From positions 372,001 through 436,000 of the forward strand of contig JBDOQK010000016.1 in NCBI GenBank assembly GCA_040437565.1: DNA of 64,000 bases, read 5' to 3'. Source of the stretch: Albugo candida (lineage: Eukaryota > Oomycota > Peronosporomycetes > Albuginales). Numbering within the stretch: the first letter of the stretch is position 1; each line of letters begins with the position of its first letter. The notes beneath the pieces are model-generated. The model ran no database searches. It saw only the letters and a program-made list of their open reading frames with translations, and had not been told where the DNA came from. The translations under genes were made by a program, and so were the position numbers. Positions 33,008 through 43,000 of this stretch are shown piece after piece.

Positions 33008-33673
33008 TCAAGCTTCACACGCTACAATGGCTCGATTGTCATTGACTTCGAACGCTGTCGGGTCTTCAGCTTTCTCTTCCAAAAGCATATCAAATGATGC
33101 AGCTGATACATGGCGCTGCTCAATCTGACGTGCGTAGATATTATTGGACATGAATCTCCCGAGTGTGAGCGAAAACAGTTCTTTCCCACGCATGCACCCA
33201 CTCCACCCGACTAATTCTTGTAAACAAACATTCAGGAAATTGTGTAATAACGCTGAACGAGTCGTAACATCCTGTCGACTGGGGACGAAAAATGTACGAC
33301 GAGGAAATTCCAAGCTTTCAAGTTTTGATAGAATACTCTGGCATTCCGTACACTTTTTTCCAATCGACTGTGATTCGTATCTGGGTGATGACAAGCAAAT
33401 TCTCATCGTCTTGAGCAGCCGCTTTCTTAACATATGGAAGCTCCGATAACGTTCCACACATCGAACGTGAAGCGCCAATTGCGGGCACTGTATCACCATT
33501 GCATACCGAATGTGTTTCTCGGTCGTTGGGCTCTTTACGAATAAAATGCCATCGAATTGAACCACTTCAGTCGTCAGCTGTGCATCATTACTCGTGCTCA
33601 CCTCTTCTTCCTTTTCAAATTCCGTTCTTATGAGCTCTTTATTGATCGGTTTATCTTCCTCTATTAAATCCAT
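33008..33673 (-). CDS. PX-domain-like protein, 221 aa
   Basis: A single exon from ATG 33673. The middle resembles a phox-homology fold: VERYRSFHMLRKRLLK (the R-Y-S/R-x-F motif that binds phosphoinositide), then the proline-poor equivalent of the PP loop FPRRTFFVPSRQDVTTRSAL, and LLHNFLNVCLQELVG as the closing helix. A Cys pair KKCTEC lies in between. The family is small and stand-alone in oomycetes. Membrane targeting via PI3P is the family role; not shown for this protein. Confidence 0.6.
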   Translation of the reverse strand: MDLIEEDKPINKELIRTEFEKEEEVSTSNDAQLTTEVVQFDGILFVKSPTTEKHIRYAMVIQCPQLALHVRCVERYRSFHMLRKRLLKTMRICLSSPRYESQSIGKKCTECQSILSKLESLEFPRRTFFVPSRQDVTTRSALLHNFLNVCLQELVGWSGCMRGKELFSLTLGRFMSNNIYARQIEQRHVSAASFDMLLEEKAEDPTAFEVNDNRAIVACEA

Positions 33674-33969
33674 CGGAAGCCGTTGAATTGTGTGTAATCA
33701 ATTTATTTAGTTTGTATAAGTCGATTATGATGCAAGTTCTTTAAGCTCCATAGAGCACAGGTACGAAGTAGAAAGAATAAAGAGAAAATACATTTGACTC
33801 TAATCTGATTCTAGTAACTCTTGTATCCGTCTACGGTCACAAATAGGGGCGTCTATTATGTGATATGAGGTGCTATCTCACAAGCCGATGAGAAGAAGCA
33901 CATGCGATAACAAATTATGCTTTGGCGAATTTTGTGTACGACCACGTCATCGGTTAATTTCAGCCAATC

Positions 33970-33987
33970 ATTCGCTACAATAAAATC
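33970..33987 (+). promoter_or_regulatory. Possible oomycete initiator (Inr) element
   Basis: The sequence CCAATCATTCGCTACAA just upstream of the ALDH start contains TCATTC, matching the oomycete initiator core (TCAYTYY). Short motif, found by eye, so weak evidence; it would imply a very short 5' leader. Confidence 0.3.
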
Positions 33988-35466
33988 ATGAATCTCCGCC
34001 GCGTTCGATCCTTTATCAATGGAGAATACGTCGACACAAGTCTTTCAAAACTAAGCCCCGTCAGACTCCTAAATCCTGCTACAGCCATTCCTGTGACAGA
34101 GTACACCCCTGCCGATAGCACAACCGTGCAAAACGCCATTCAAAGCGCCAAAAAAGCGCAAGCGGAATGGAAAAGTAAGGCCCCAGCGGAGCGCGGCCTT
34201 ATTCTTCGCAAAGCAGCAGAATTGCTCACTGAGCGGAATGACGAACTCGCTCTATTGGAAACCATTGACACTGGCCGCCCAATTGCTGAAACCAGTATTG
34301 AAGACATACAAAGCGCCAGCGATTGTCTTCATTATTACGGGGGAATCTGTCCTTCGATTGGCGGCCAGATGGTCCAAGTTCCCAATCAGAGTTGGGGATA
34401 CACGCGTCGAGAACCGCTTGGGCTTACCGTCGGTATAGGAGCATGGAACTATCCGTTGCAGAGTGCAGTATGGAAGTCGGCTCCAGCGTTAGCCTTTGGC
34501 AATTCGATGGTATTCAAACCTTCCGAAGAAACTCCATTAACAGCATTAGAGCTCGCTAGGATTTACATCGCCGCCGGTGTACCCAACGGAGTTTTCAATG
34601 TTGTTCTCGGCGATGGCCAAGTTGGTGAGATGCTCGCTTCCGATCCCAATGTGGCCAAAGTATCGTTCACCGGATCCATGCAAACAGGAACCAAAGTGTA
34701 TCAAACAGCGGCAAAGAGCTTAAAAAAGGTCACAATGGAATTGGGTGGGAAATCTCCGTTATTAATATTCGCGGATGCTGATTTGGAAGAAGCCGTATCA
34801 GTTGCTATGATGGCCAATTGGTACTCGAGCGGTCAAGTTTGTTCCCATGGAACTCGCGTGTTTGTGCATGAATCCATACTCCAGTCGTTTGTATCTCGAC
34901 TACATGAGCGAACTCTCAAACTTCGCATTGGGAATCCGCTTGATCCACTCACAGACATTGGACCGATGATCCATAAAGCTCATATGGAAAAAGTGCTCGG
35001 GTACGTGGCTCAAGGGCTGAAGGAAGGGGCCACGCTACTTTCTCACGGAGGAGTTCGTTTCACTCCATCAAATGAATTCGAAAATGGTTTCTTCCTCACG
35101 CCGGCAATTTTCGTCGATTGTAAAGACGAAATGACAATTGTGAAAGACGAGATCTTTGGGATGGTGATGACGATATTGCCATTTAAAGAGGAAGAGGAAG
35201 TTGTCTCACGAGCGAATAATACTCCATACGGTCTCTCTGCTGGCATTTTCACAAACGATATAAAACGAGCGCATCGAGTGGCAGCTAATATAGAAGCCGG
35301 GACAATTTGGATCAATAATTATAACTTGACGCCCGTCGAGTTGCCTTGGGGCGGGTATAAGAAATCCGGTTTGGGTCGTGAAAACGGACTTGACGGAGTG
35401 CATTCTTGGACGCAAGTCAAGTCGGTGTATGTCGAAATGAACAAAGTCGATTGCCCGTACCAATGA
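33988..35466 (+). CDS. Betaine-aldehyde / ALDH9-type aldehyde dehydrogenase
   Basis: A single 492-residue frame with all ALDH signatures: FINGEYVD at the N-terminus, NYPLQSAVWKSAPALAFGNS (the substrate-pocket Trp/Asn region), VFKPSEETPLTALELARIY (cofactor Lys), FTGSMQTGTKV, MELGGKSPLLIF (general-base Glu) and SSGQVCSHGTRVFV (catalytic Cys), ending in WGGYKKSGLGRENG. The closest families are betaine aldehyde dehydrogenase and 4-trimethylaminobutyraldehyde dehydrogenase (ALDH9), NAD-dependent enzymes for glycine betaine or carnitine synthesis. No targeting signal is seen, so a cytosolic location is likely. Intact, unlike the ALDH4-type remnant at 21-23 kb. Confidence 0.93.
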   Translation: MNLRRVRSFINGEYVDTSLSKLSPVRLLNPATAIPVTEYTPADSTTVQNAIQSAKKAQAEWKSKAPAERGLILRKAAELLTERNDELALLETIDTGRPIAETSIEDIQSASDCLHYYGGICPSIGGQMVQVPNQSWGYTRREPLGLTVGIGAWNYPLQSAVWKSAPALAFGNSMVFKPSEETPLTALELARIYIAAGVPNGVFNVVLGDGQVGEMLASDPNVAKVSFTGSMQTGTKVYQTAAKSLKKVTMELGGKSPLLIFADADLEEAVSVAMMANWYSSGQVCSHGTRVFVHESILQSFVSRLHERTLKLRIGNPLDPLTDIGPMIHKAHMEKVLGYVAQGLKEGATLLSHGGVRFTPSNEFENGFFLTPAIFVDCKDEMTIVKDEIFGMVMTILPFKEEEEVVSRANNTPYGLSAGIFTNDIKRAHRVAANIEAGTIWINNYNLTPVELPWGGYKKSGLGRENGLDGVHSWTQVKSVYVEMNKVDCPYQ

Positions 35467-35483
35467 GAATGTCAGCCAAGCGC

Positions 35484-37085
35484 TTATTTTCCTGCAGCCA
35501 CTAATTTCTTGTTTTGAATGCGATACACGTGATTCTGGAAACAGGCTGTAATCTCATCTTTTCGATGTGTGATCATGATCAGATGAACAACGGTCTCCTT
35601 TGGAACGATTCGACTCATTCTGTCAATGATACGGAGAACGTGCTTCTGATTAAAATCGTCTAAACCGTGTGTGATCTCATCGAGAATTAGAATTTGAGGA
35701 GCAGCTGCCAAAGCTTGTGCTATCATCACCAATTTCTGTTCCCCATGAGATAAGGTTTGGAATTGACGACCGAGAATCACTTGTGAGATTCCCAGCAGAT
35801 CAGCTGCGATATTTGCGTGTTCTTGTGATATAGCGTCACCGAGAATCAGATCCTTGGATGACTGGTTGCTTTCTGTACGAAGCGCTTTCTCCAATAACGC
35901 AATGTGCATATCAGTTGATATCGCACGGATCTTCTTGTCTTCCCCCGTCGGAATACTGACACAAAGCTTTCCATCGTGGATTTTCTGCCGTAGCGAATCG
36001 GAGAGCATCAGTCGGGTCAATGAGCTTTTTCCGGATCCATTTGGTCCTAACAGCACCCAGTGTTCTCGGGGACGTCGCTGAAACGTGACATTCTTTAGCA
36101 AGAAATCCTTGTTTCGATACGCAAACGACACGTTCTCCAATGTGATGATGGGCTCATTACTAGCGAGAACGCTTTGTTCCTTGTACAGGAAAGCCAACGC
36201 TCTCTGAATTTCGTCCTCAGAACGTTGGAAAAAATGCCTTAAAGCCACATTTTCTTTCCACATAAATGCTTTCACCCAATCCAAAAGAGCCTTTTTGCCG
36301 GCTGGAGTCCGATCGCTTGGGATCACTTGCAAATATGGATGGTTTTCACCATTGATTCGACCGGACTGCTGCTTCCCAATCACGATTGCGTGCGTGATAA
36401 TGTCGATAGGAATGTACTCGAGACAGCTCACAATCACAACGATCTGAGTTTTGTAAGCAAAAGCTTTATTTTTCCCACCCGTGTCGACCAAAAGTTTGGA
36501 GAATCCCCGAGTGAGCTGCGTCATCATCCATTCCACTTGCTTCTTTCCATTCTCATCCAATCCGTCAAAAGGCTGATCCAGAAATATGACATCCGGACGT
36601 GGCACTTGAATTAAAAGTCTCGCCAGCATCAGCTTTCTTATCTCTCCAGTGGATAAATGCTTCACTTTCGCACTCCATAATCCATACAGTCCAAAACGAA
36701 CGATCAAATCTTTTGCATCCGGGGAGGAAACACCGCCGAGCACATTCGATACAAACTCTTGGCGATATCTCTTCACAAATAATAGCTGCTCTGTAATATT
36801 GTGCATTCCAACGCATACTTTCTTCGCTTGCTTGAATCTCTCCATTCTGCTTCCAGAGACCGTATCGTCCACAATACGCGTAATTAGTTGTGTTTTCCCG
36901 CACCCATTCAGTCCAATAAAGCAGTGCGTGTCGGCTGCATACAACGCGTATGGCGGAGATGATAGTTCCACGCGCGCGATTGGGACTTTTTCGGCATGTA
37001 CGTTCTTGTTGGAGCGCTGGAAATAGCGAAATCTAATCCGTTTAGCGTGTGAGTGGAACTTTAGCACTGGAAATTGAGATAACAT
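35484..37085 (-). CDS. Twin-ATPase ABC protein (ModF/YDR061W type)
   Basis: A single 533-residue frame with two ABC ATPase cassettes and no membrane domain. Cassette 1: Walker A GLNGCGKTQL, signature LSTGEIRKLM, Walker B VIFLDQPFDGLD. Cassette 2: GPNGSGKSSLTRL, LSHGEQKLVMIAQALA, ILILDEITHGLD and switch His in MITHRKDEI. The architecture and length fit bacterial ModF/PhrA and yeast YDR061W. In cassette 1 the Walker B catalytic Glu is Gln (D-Q), so that site may bind but hydrolyse poorly. The first 27 residues (MLSQFPVLKFHSHAKRIRFR...) are basic, without acidic residues, like a mitochondrial presequence. Cellular function unknown. Confidence 0.85.
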   Translation of the reverse strand: MLSQFPVLKFHSHAKRIRFRYFQRSNKNVHAEKVPIARVELSSPPYALYAADTHCFIGLNGCGKTQLITRIVDDTVSGSRMERFKQAKKVCVGMHNITEQLLFVKRYRQEFVSNVLGGVSSPDAKDLIVRFGLYGLWSAKVKHLSTGEIRKLMLARLLIQVPRPDVIFLDQPFDGLDENGKKQVEWMMTQLTRGFSKLLVDTGGKNKAFAYKTQIVVIVSCLEYIPIDIITHAIVIGKQQSGRINGENHPYLQVIPSDRTPAGKKALLDWVKAFMWKENVALRHFFQRSEDEIQRALAFLYKEQSVLASNEPIITLENVSFAYRNKDFLLKNVTFQRRPREHWVLLGPNGSGKSSLTRLMLSDSLRQKIHDGKLCVSIPTGEDKKIRAISTDMHIALLEKALRTESNQSSKDLILGDAISQEHANIAADLLGISQVILGRQFQTLSHGEQKLVMIAQALAAAPQILILDEITHGLDDFNQKHVLRIIDRMSRIVPKETVVHLIMITHRKDEITACFQNHVYRIQNKKLVAAGK

Positions 37086-37195
37086 TTACGCTTCGATTTC
37101 GCTTACCGTGAGAATGTGATTGGATATAATATAGCCTTCATTAAATGTGATTGACTATAATAACGCTTCTATGATTCCGATTGGCTTTAAATAGC

Positions 37196-39855
37196 TCAGC
37201 GTCGGAATCGTTTTGGAGGCGATGTCGGAGCGTCGTGTGGCGCGCGTTTGGATCGATTCGAACGTATTTCATTGTCATTTGGACGTCTTCTCGTACTTTT
37301 ATGATCAGAGTGCGTCGACATATTACGACTGTGATACATTTTCGTCTTTTTTTCGGCCGGAAAATCTTCTTCGGTCGCTCTTCGCAATAAGACACGCCAT
37401 TTCGTATCGCTTTGATGATTCGACATGGCGATGCCAAATCGCCATTTTGAGCGCACAAAGCCATTGACGTCCGATTCACTGTCTTTGGGTCGCTCTGTGA
37501 CGTCTGTCATCTCGACATCTTGTGCCTCAGTATCACGTGAATCGCTATTTTGCTGAGAAGCGGATAATTGGTCTTCTGTTATCTCGCGACCGAGCGCAAT
37601 AAGCGCGCGTTTGGCTGTAAAAGTATCTTGAAACACGACTGTGCAGGAGCTGTCATTGATCCATTCCACATATGAGGGACCGTAGCCTGTGAAATAGCTC
37701 AACACATCTTTGGATCGTACTTGTTGAAATCGCTCATCAAGTGAATACACATGAATACCATCGTCACGGAATAATTTCTCTTTCAAGACTTTCTCACTGA
37801 TGTCACGACGTTCGGACGCTACCTTTTGAGAGGCGGCATGCAGACTCTTAGTTTCTTTGTCATTTTCCAAATGTGTGAGACCAAACTTTTCCGCACGAGC
37901 CGCCAGCCGTTCTTTCTGATCGGTTTCTTCTTGCCATTCTTCTTGTGTCATTCCTTTGGAGATCGCACGAACGGAATCTGTGGAGAATTCTACTGCAAAT
38001 GCCGGTGTTCCAAATCGTTTCATTCGTTCTGTACGTTTGTTGAGCTCGTCTTGGCTACAAAGGTCGAATCCTGTGGCAAAGCCCGAGTCTATGGCAACTG
38101 CTCCACTTCGTTGCCACTTGCGAATGTCTTTGGGATCCAAAAAATCCTTCAGATTCGGAGCTTTGTATGTGGCTCCAAAACGCTCTGCACGCTTCCGTGC
38201 GACTTCCACAGCCTCCTCATAAGCTTTNNNNNNNNNNNNNNNNNNNNNNNNNNNNNNNNNNNNNNNNNNNNNNNNNNNNNNNNNNNNNNNNNNNNNNNNN
38301 NNNNNNNNNNNNNNNNNNNNNNNNNNNATCGCCATTTTGAGCGCACAAAGCCATTGACGTCCGATTCACTGTCTTTGGGTCGCTCTGTGACGTCTGTCAT
38401 CTCGACATCTTGTGCCTCAGTATCACGTGAATCGCTATTTTGCTGAGAAGCGGATAATTGGTCTTCTGTTATCTCGCGACCGAGCGCAATAAGCGCGCGT
38501 TTGGCTGTAAAAGTATCTTGAAACACGACTGTGCAGGAGCTGTCATTGATCCATTCCACATATGAGGGACCGTAGCCTGTGAAATAGCTCAACACATCTT
38601 TGGATCGTACTTGTTGAAATCGCTCATCAAGTGAATACACATGAATACCATCGTCACGGAATAATTTCTCTTTCAAGACTTTCTCACTGATGTCACGACG
38701 TTCGGACGCTACCTTTTGAGAGGCGGCATGCAGACTCTTAGTTTCTTTGTCATTTTCCAAATGTGTGAGACCAAACTTTTCCGCACGAGCCGCCAGCCGT
38801 TCTTTCTGATCGGTTTCTTCTTGCCATTCTTCTTGTGTCATTCCTTTGGAGATCGCACGAACGGAATCTGTGGAGAATTCTACTGCAAATGCCGGTGTTC
38901 CAAATCGTTTCATTCGTTCTGTACGTTTGTTGAGCTCGTCTTGGCTACAAAGGTCGAATCCTGTGGCAAAGCCCGAGTCTATGGCAACTGCTCCACTTCG
39001 TTGCCACTTGCGAATGTCTTTGGGATCCAAAAAATCCTTCAGATTCGGAGCTTTGTATGTGGCTCCAAAACGCTCTGCACGCTTCCGTGCGACTTCCACA
39101 GCCTCCTCATAAGCTTTCTTCTGTGATTCTGTCAGCAAGTCTTCCTCACCAAGCGGATCAGATCGAATAATTGTACGTATTTCCATGCTATCGATCTCAA
39201 TGCTGGTATCATACGCGTCACAGAGCTCGACAATTCGACACGACGCTGGTACATCCCAAGTTGCAAATGAAATGTACGCAAGCGGGGCATCCAAAGTGTC
39301 ATCAACAAACGCTTTTGCGATAGGATCGACTCCAAATTTTTTCCCAATTCCAAGTATAAATGTGTTCCTCATCCAAACGATCCAATACGGAACAAACACA
39401 GTTTCCGAGCATGTTCGACCGGTGAATCGATTCGAGAGCTCTTCTTCTTTGACTTTTGCCTTTCGCGTTTGATTCGTCGTATTCCTTCGCCAGACGACTT
39501 CTGTATTCCCACTAGAGCCAATTCCGACTTCGAACAGCCATTCTATCGACCTCTTCTTTTCTTTCCCAAATGATTTCTGGTCTTTTTCATTCATTATTGA
39601 AGCATTGTTTACGTCGATTTCATTCTGTACAGTCGATGACGGAAGCGGACTTGATTGGGAAGCCATATCAGCCGCAAAACCAATGCGTAAATCCCCTCGG
39701 CATTTTGCTTCAAACTTGCAGAATATCCCTTTTTCCGCTTTATCGGATCTCCCTGACGCGTCTGAATCCTTATGGTACTCGTGTATGTTCATCCACTGCT
39801 CGTAGCGACCGCGCGTTGCGCGGACGTGCATTTCATTCCCATTAGCTTTCGTCAT
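37196..39855 (-). CDS. Nuclear cap-binding subunit 3-like RNA protein with FAMeT domain
   Basis: Crosses a 100-N gap with a 790-bp artefactual duplication. Collapsing to one copy (39855-38328 joined to 37437-37196) gives an open 589-residue protein. The N-terminal third matches the farnesoic-acid-O-methyltransferase-like fold (WLFEVGIGSSGNTEVVWRRN, VPYWIVWMRNTFILGIGKKF, YISFATWDVPASCRIVELCD). The middle has SARNP/Tho1-like repeats (ARKRAERFGATYKAP, ARAEKFGLTH). The C-terminus has the NCBP3 core (DDGIHVYSLDERFQQVRSKD, VLSYFTGYGPSYVEWINDSS, CTVVFQDTFTAKRALIALG) and a basic Arg/Lys-rich tail. NCBP3 links capped mRNA to TREX and export. The combination with a FAMeT fold is unusual to me. Confidence 0.75.
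37438..38227. repeat. Gap-flanking duplicate (left copy, 790 bp)
   Basis: Matches 38328-39117 with no difference noticed by eye, in direct orientation, separated by exactly 100 N. Read as overlapping contig ends. It creates a false second copy of the NCBP3-like coding region. Confidence 0.92.
38228..38327. other. Assembly gap (100 N) between overlapping contig ends
   Basis: Exactly 100 N flanked by the 790-bp direct copies. Confidence 0.95.
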
Positions 39856-39870
39856 GGACACGCGGATATT

Positions 39871-40040
39871 CTCGTAATTTCCTATTTTATCACAATGGAA
39901 TCTGTNNNNNNNNNNNNNNNNNNNNNNNNNNNNNNNNNNNNNNNNNNNNNNNNNNNNNNNNNNNNNNNNNNNNNNNNNNNNNNNNNNNNNNNNNNNNNNN
40001 NNNNNCTCGTAATTTCCTATTTTATCACAATGGAATCTGT
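39871..40040. repeat. 35-bp direct copies around a 100-N gap
   Basis: 39871-39905 and 40006-40040 are identical, with 100 N (39906-40005) between. Intergenic between the NCBP3-like gene and topoisomerase II. Contig overlap artefact. Confidence 0.92.
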
Positions 40041-40084
40041 AATATATTCTGCTACTTATAATCAGTGCGTCTCAGACTCAGACC

Positions 40085-43000
40085 TCAATCTGAGTCGATA
40101 TTGATTAATGAGAAATCGCTGTCTTCTTTTCCCTTGCGGTCTTGCGTCGCTGTGGCTTCATTCTCGCTCAGATCCGACAGTATGGACTGATAACTTATTT
40201 GGTTTCGATTTCTGGTCCCTCGTCGCACAGCAGCCGCCGAATTGTCGTCTTGTGACTCGTCTTCCGAGCTTACGATTTGTCTCTGGCGCTTGACGGGTTT
40301 ATTGGCTTCATAAAGCAATCAGAACTGCTTCCTAAATCGGGCAAAGAGAGAGCGTACCTGGTTTCAAAGTTTTCTTCCCCTTTGGCTGGGATTCTGTATC
40401 TTGACCTTGCTTTTTCCTCTTTGCTATGACAAAACTAATTTTAAGGACAATGAGGAAGCAGTAGTAATGACGTACGTTGTTGTGAGATTTTGTTCGATTT
40501 ACGCTTTGCTGGAGGTTTCCGTTTCTCTGCTACAGCCGATTCCAAAAGGAACACATCGTCTTCGTCTGATGGAATTTGCTTTCCGTCGACGACATTCGCT
40601 TCATTTTCATCGCTGTTATCAGTCACTTGAGCCATTGAGCTCTTCTTCGATTCTGTTTGCTTCACAGTCGGTTGATTGGCTGCACGAAGAGCGATTCGTT
40701 CTGCAAGAGAGATGCTTTCCAATTGATCCGACTTGTCAAGCGCCGATGTGCTGATACATGGAAGCTTGATTTCCTTCAAGTTTGTGGATCCTTTCTTCAC
40801 AATTGATTCCTTTGCCGTAGAACTTTTGCGTTTGACTATGCGCTTTACATTTTCTTCTCCGTAATCTGGATCGTCCTCTGTCACAGCTTTCTTCCTAGAC
40901 TTGGGTTTCCTCTGACGTTTCTGGTTACCAACGGTTGCAATAGACTGAGACTTGATTTTCTGACGTATTTCTTCGGTCTGATGCAAAAGCTGTTCAAGCT
41001 GCTCAAGATCTGTAAGCCATAATTCTTCAATACTTTTCGCTGCAAGACTTTTGTATTCAACCTCGCGCTCCTTCAGCTCTGCACGAAGCTTTTCAACTCG
41101 TTCCTTTGTCAAGCTCCAAATCGCCATACTCAGCAAATAATTGTATCCTTTTGCCAGCTCTGCAGTCCCGTCCTCATCATCGCTTTCCTCGCTATCTTTC
41201 TCCTGCTCCTCATTTGTTGTCTTGACTTTGGAGCTCTTGGGATGGATTGTGTCGTATCCCGAGTCAGCCAACTCCTGTAAAAGCTCGACTTTCTTGCGAT
41301 TGCTAACAATAAGATCTCCACTGATTACTGCTAATATAAATTTGACTTTGTTTGCGAGCATTTGGATCTGATCCGTCAATTTGTTTAGCATTGCAGCTTT
41401 CCGTTTTCCATAGTATGCCAATCGAATACCATAGAACGCGTTGATGATAGCATGCGGGGAATCGTACTTTTGAATTCGGCCGTCCGCGTCAAAAAGATGC
41501 ATATTCGAAGCACTGATTGAGGTTTCCAGCTTGAATTTCTTCACAATTCCACCAGGACTTTGTACGATTTCTTGCAGCTTTTCCGGTGTCATTGAAATTG
41601 TGAACAGTACTTTCGAATCAGTGTGATTCTCCTTGAAATCTTTGATTGTTTCATTTTCTAGCAGCGTTTCCAGAAACTGTTTATACGTCTGAGTCCATAC
41701 TTTGACAGGAAGTTCTGTGATGACCAATGTGCTGTCCCCCGTGACGTGATAGATACCGCGGACGATGAATGCTTGGCTGTCTCCATCACGTGCATTCGAA
41801 CGTTCCTCAATACTTCCCGTGAATCCACGGTACCACGGGACTAATGGGCGTGTTGCTTCCTCCCCTTTGATTCTCGCACGTAGATTCTCGATGAGATCCA
41901 GAGGATTATAATTTGGAATAGAACTCGACCAGCCTGTTCCGATTCCCTCACTTCCATTCACCAGCACCATCGGAATCACCGGTACATACCATTCTGGTTC
42001 GATAAGTTGCCCGTCTTCATCAAGGAAATTCAGTAAGGAATCATCATTTGGATCGAAGATCTTGTACGCAATCGACTCCAATTTGGTGAAAATGTAACGA
42101 GGGCTAGCAGCATCTTTCCCACCAAGTATCCGAGTACCGAATTGTCCATTTGGAGACAATAGATTCGTATTATTACTCCCGGTAAAGTCTTGAGCCATAT
42201 TAATGATCGTTCCATGCAGACTTGCTTCTCCATGGTGATAAGACGAATGCTCTGATACATAACCGGCGAGTTGTGCCACTTTGATTTCCACCTATAATTC
42301 CAAGTGCTCAGTAAAGCATAGATGTCGTGCGATCAATCCTATTCACCTTGAGGTTGCGTTTAAAACAGCAATAGAGGACTTTGCGTTGTGATGGTTTGAA
42401 TCCGTCCACCAGACAAGGAATCGATCGCATGTTGTCGGCCCTCGAGAATAGGATGAGTTCTTTGTTGACGAATCTACAACAAGAACCTTCCGGTAAATCG
42501 TCAAAATACCATCACGGTAGACGTACTCTGAGTAGGGCATGTCATCAACGTTATAATCCACATGAGTGCCGGGTGTGTATCCACGCAACCAATCCTTTCG
42601 CTCTTCGACCCGCTTTTTGGAAAATGCCATGTCAATGGAGTCGCCATCTTCTTCACCTTTATAGCTGAAATCAATTTGGTGCGTCGGTAAATCGGAAAAA
42701 TATTCTTTCGCTTCCTCTGTTGTGCTTGTCCCGAGACCTTTGTAATACTTGATCCTCCATCCTTGACCGTTATTGGTGACCAGCCTCCATGCTTCATACT
42801 CTGGCATTGTGTAAAACACCTTCTTCATTCTTCCTTTTGCGCATTTGACAATTGGAGTGATAAATTCGTGCATAAAACCTTCGATTTGAAGTAATGATGG
42901 CCAGAAATGATGGATGAAATTGATCACAAGACCTTTAATGTGACTTCCATCGTGATCTTGATCAGCCATAATCATCAAATGCCCATAGCGTAGCGATTTT

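Noticed and set aside
37196-39861. Two tandem NCBP3-like genes
   Set aside because: The 790-bp copies look identical and flank a 100-N gap, so this is one gene assembled twice.
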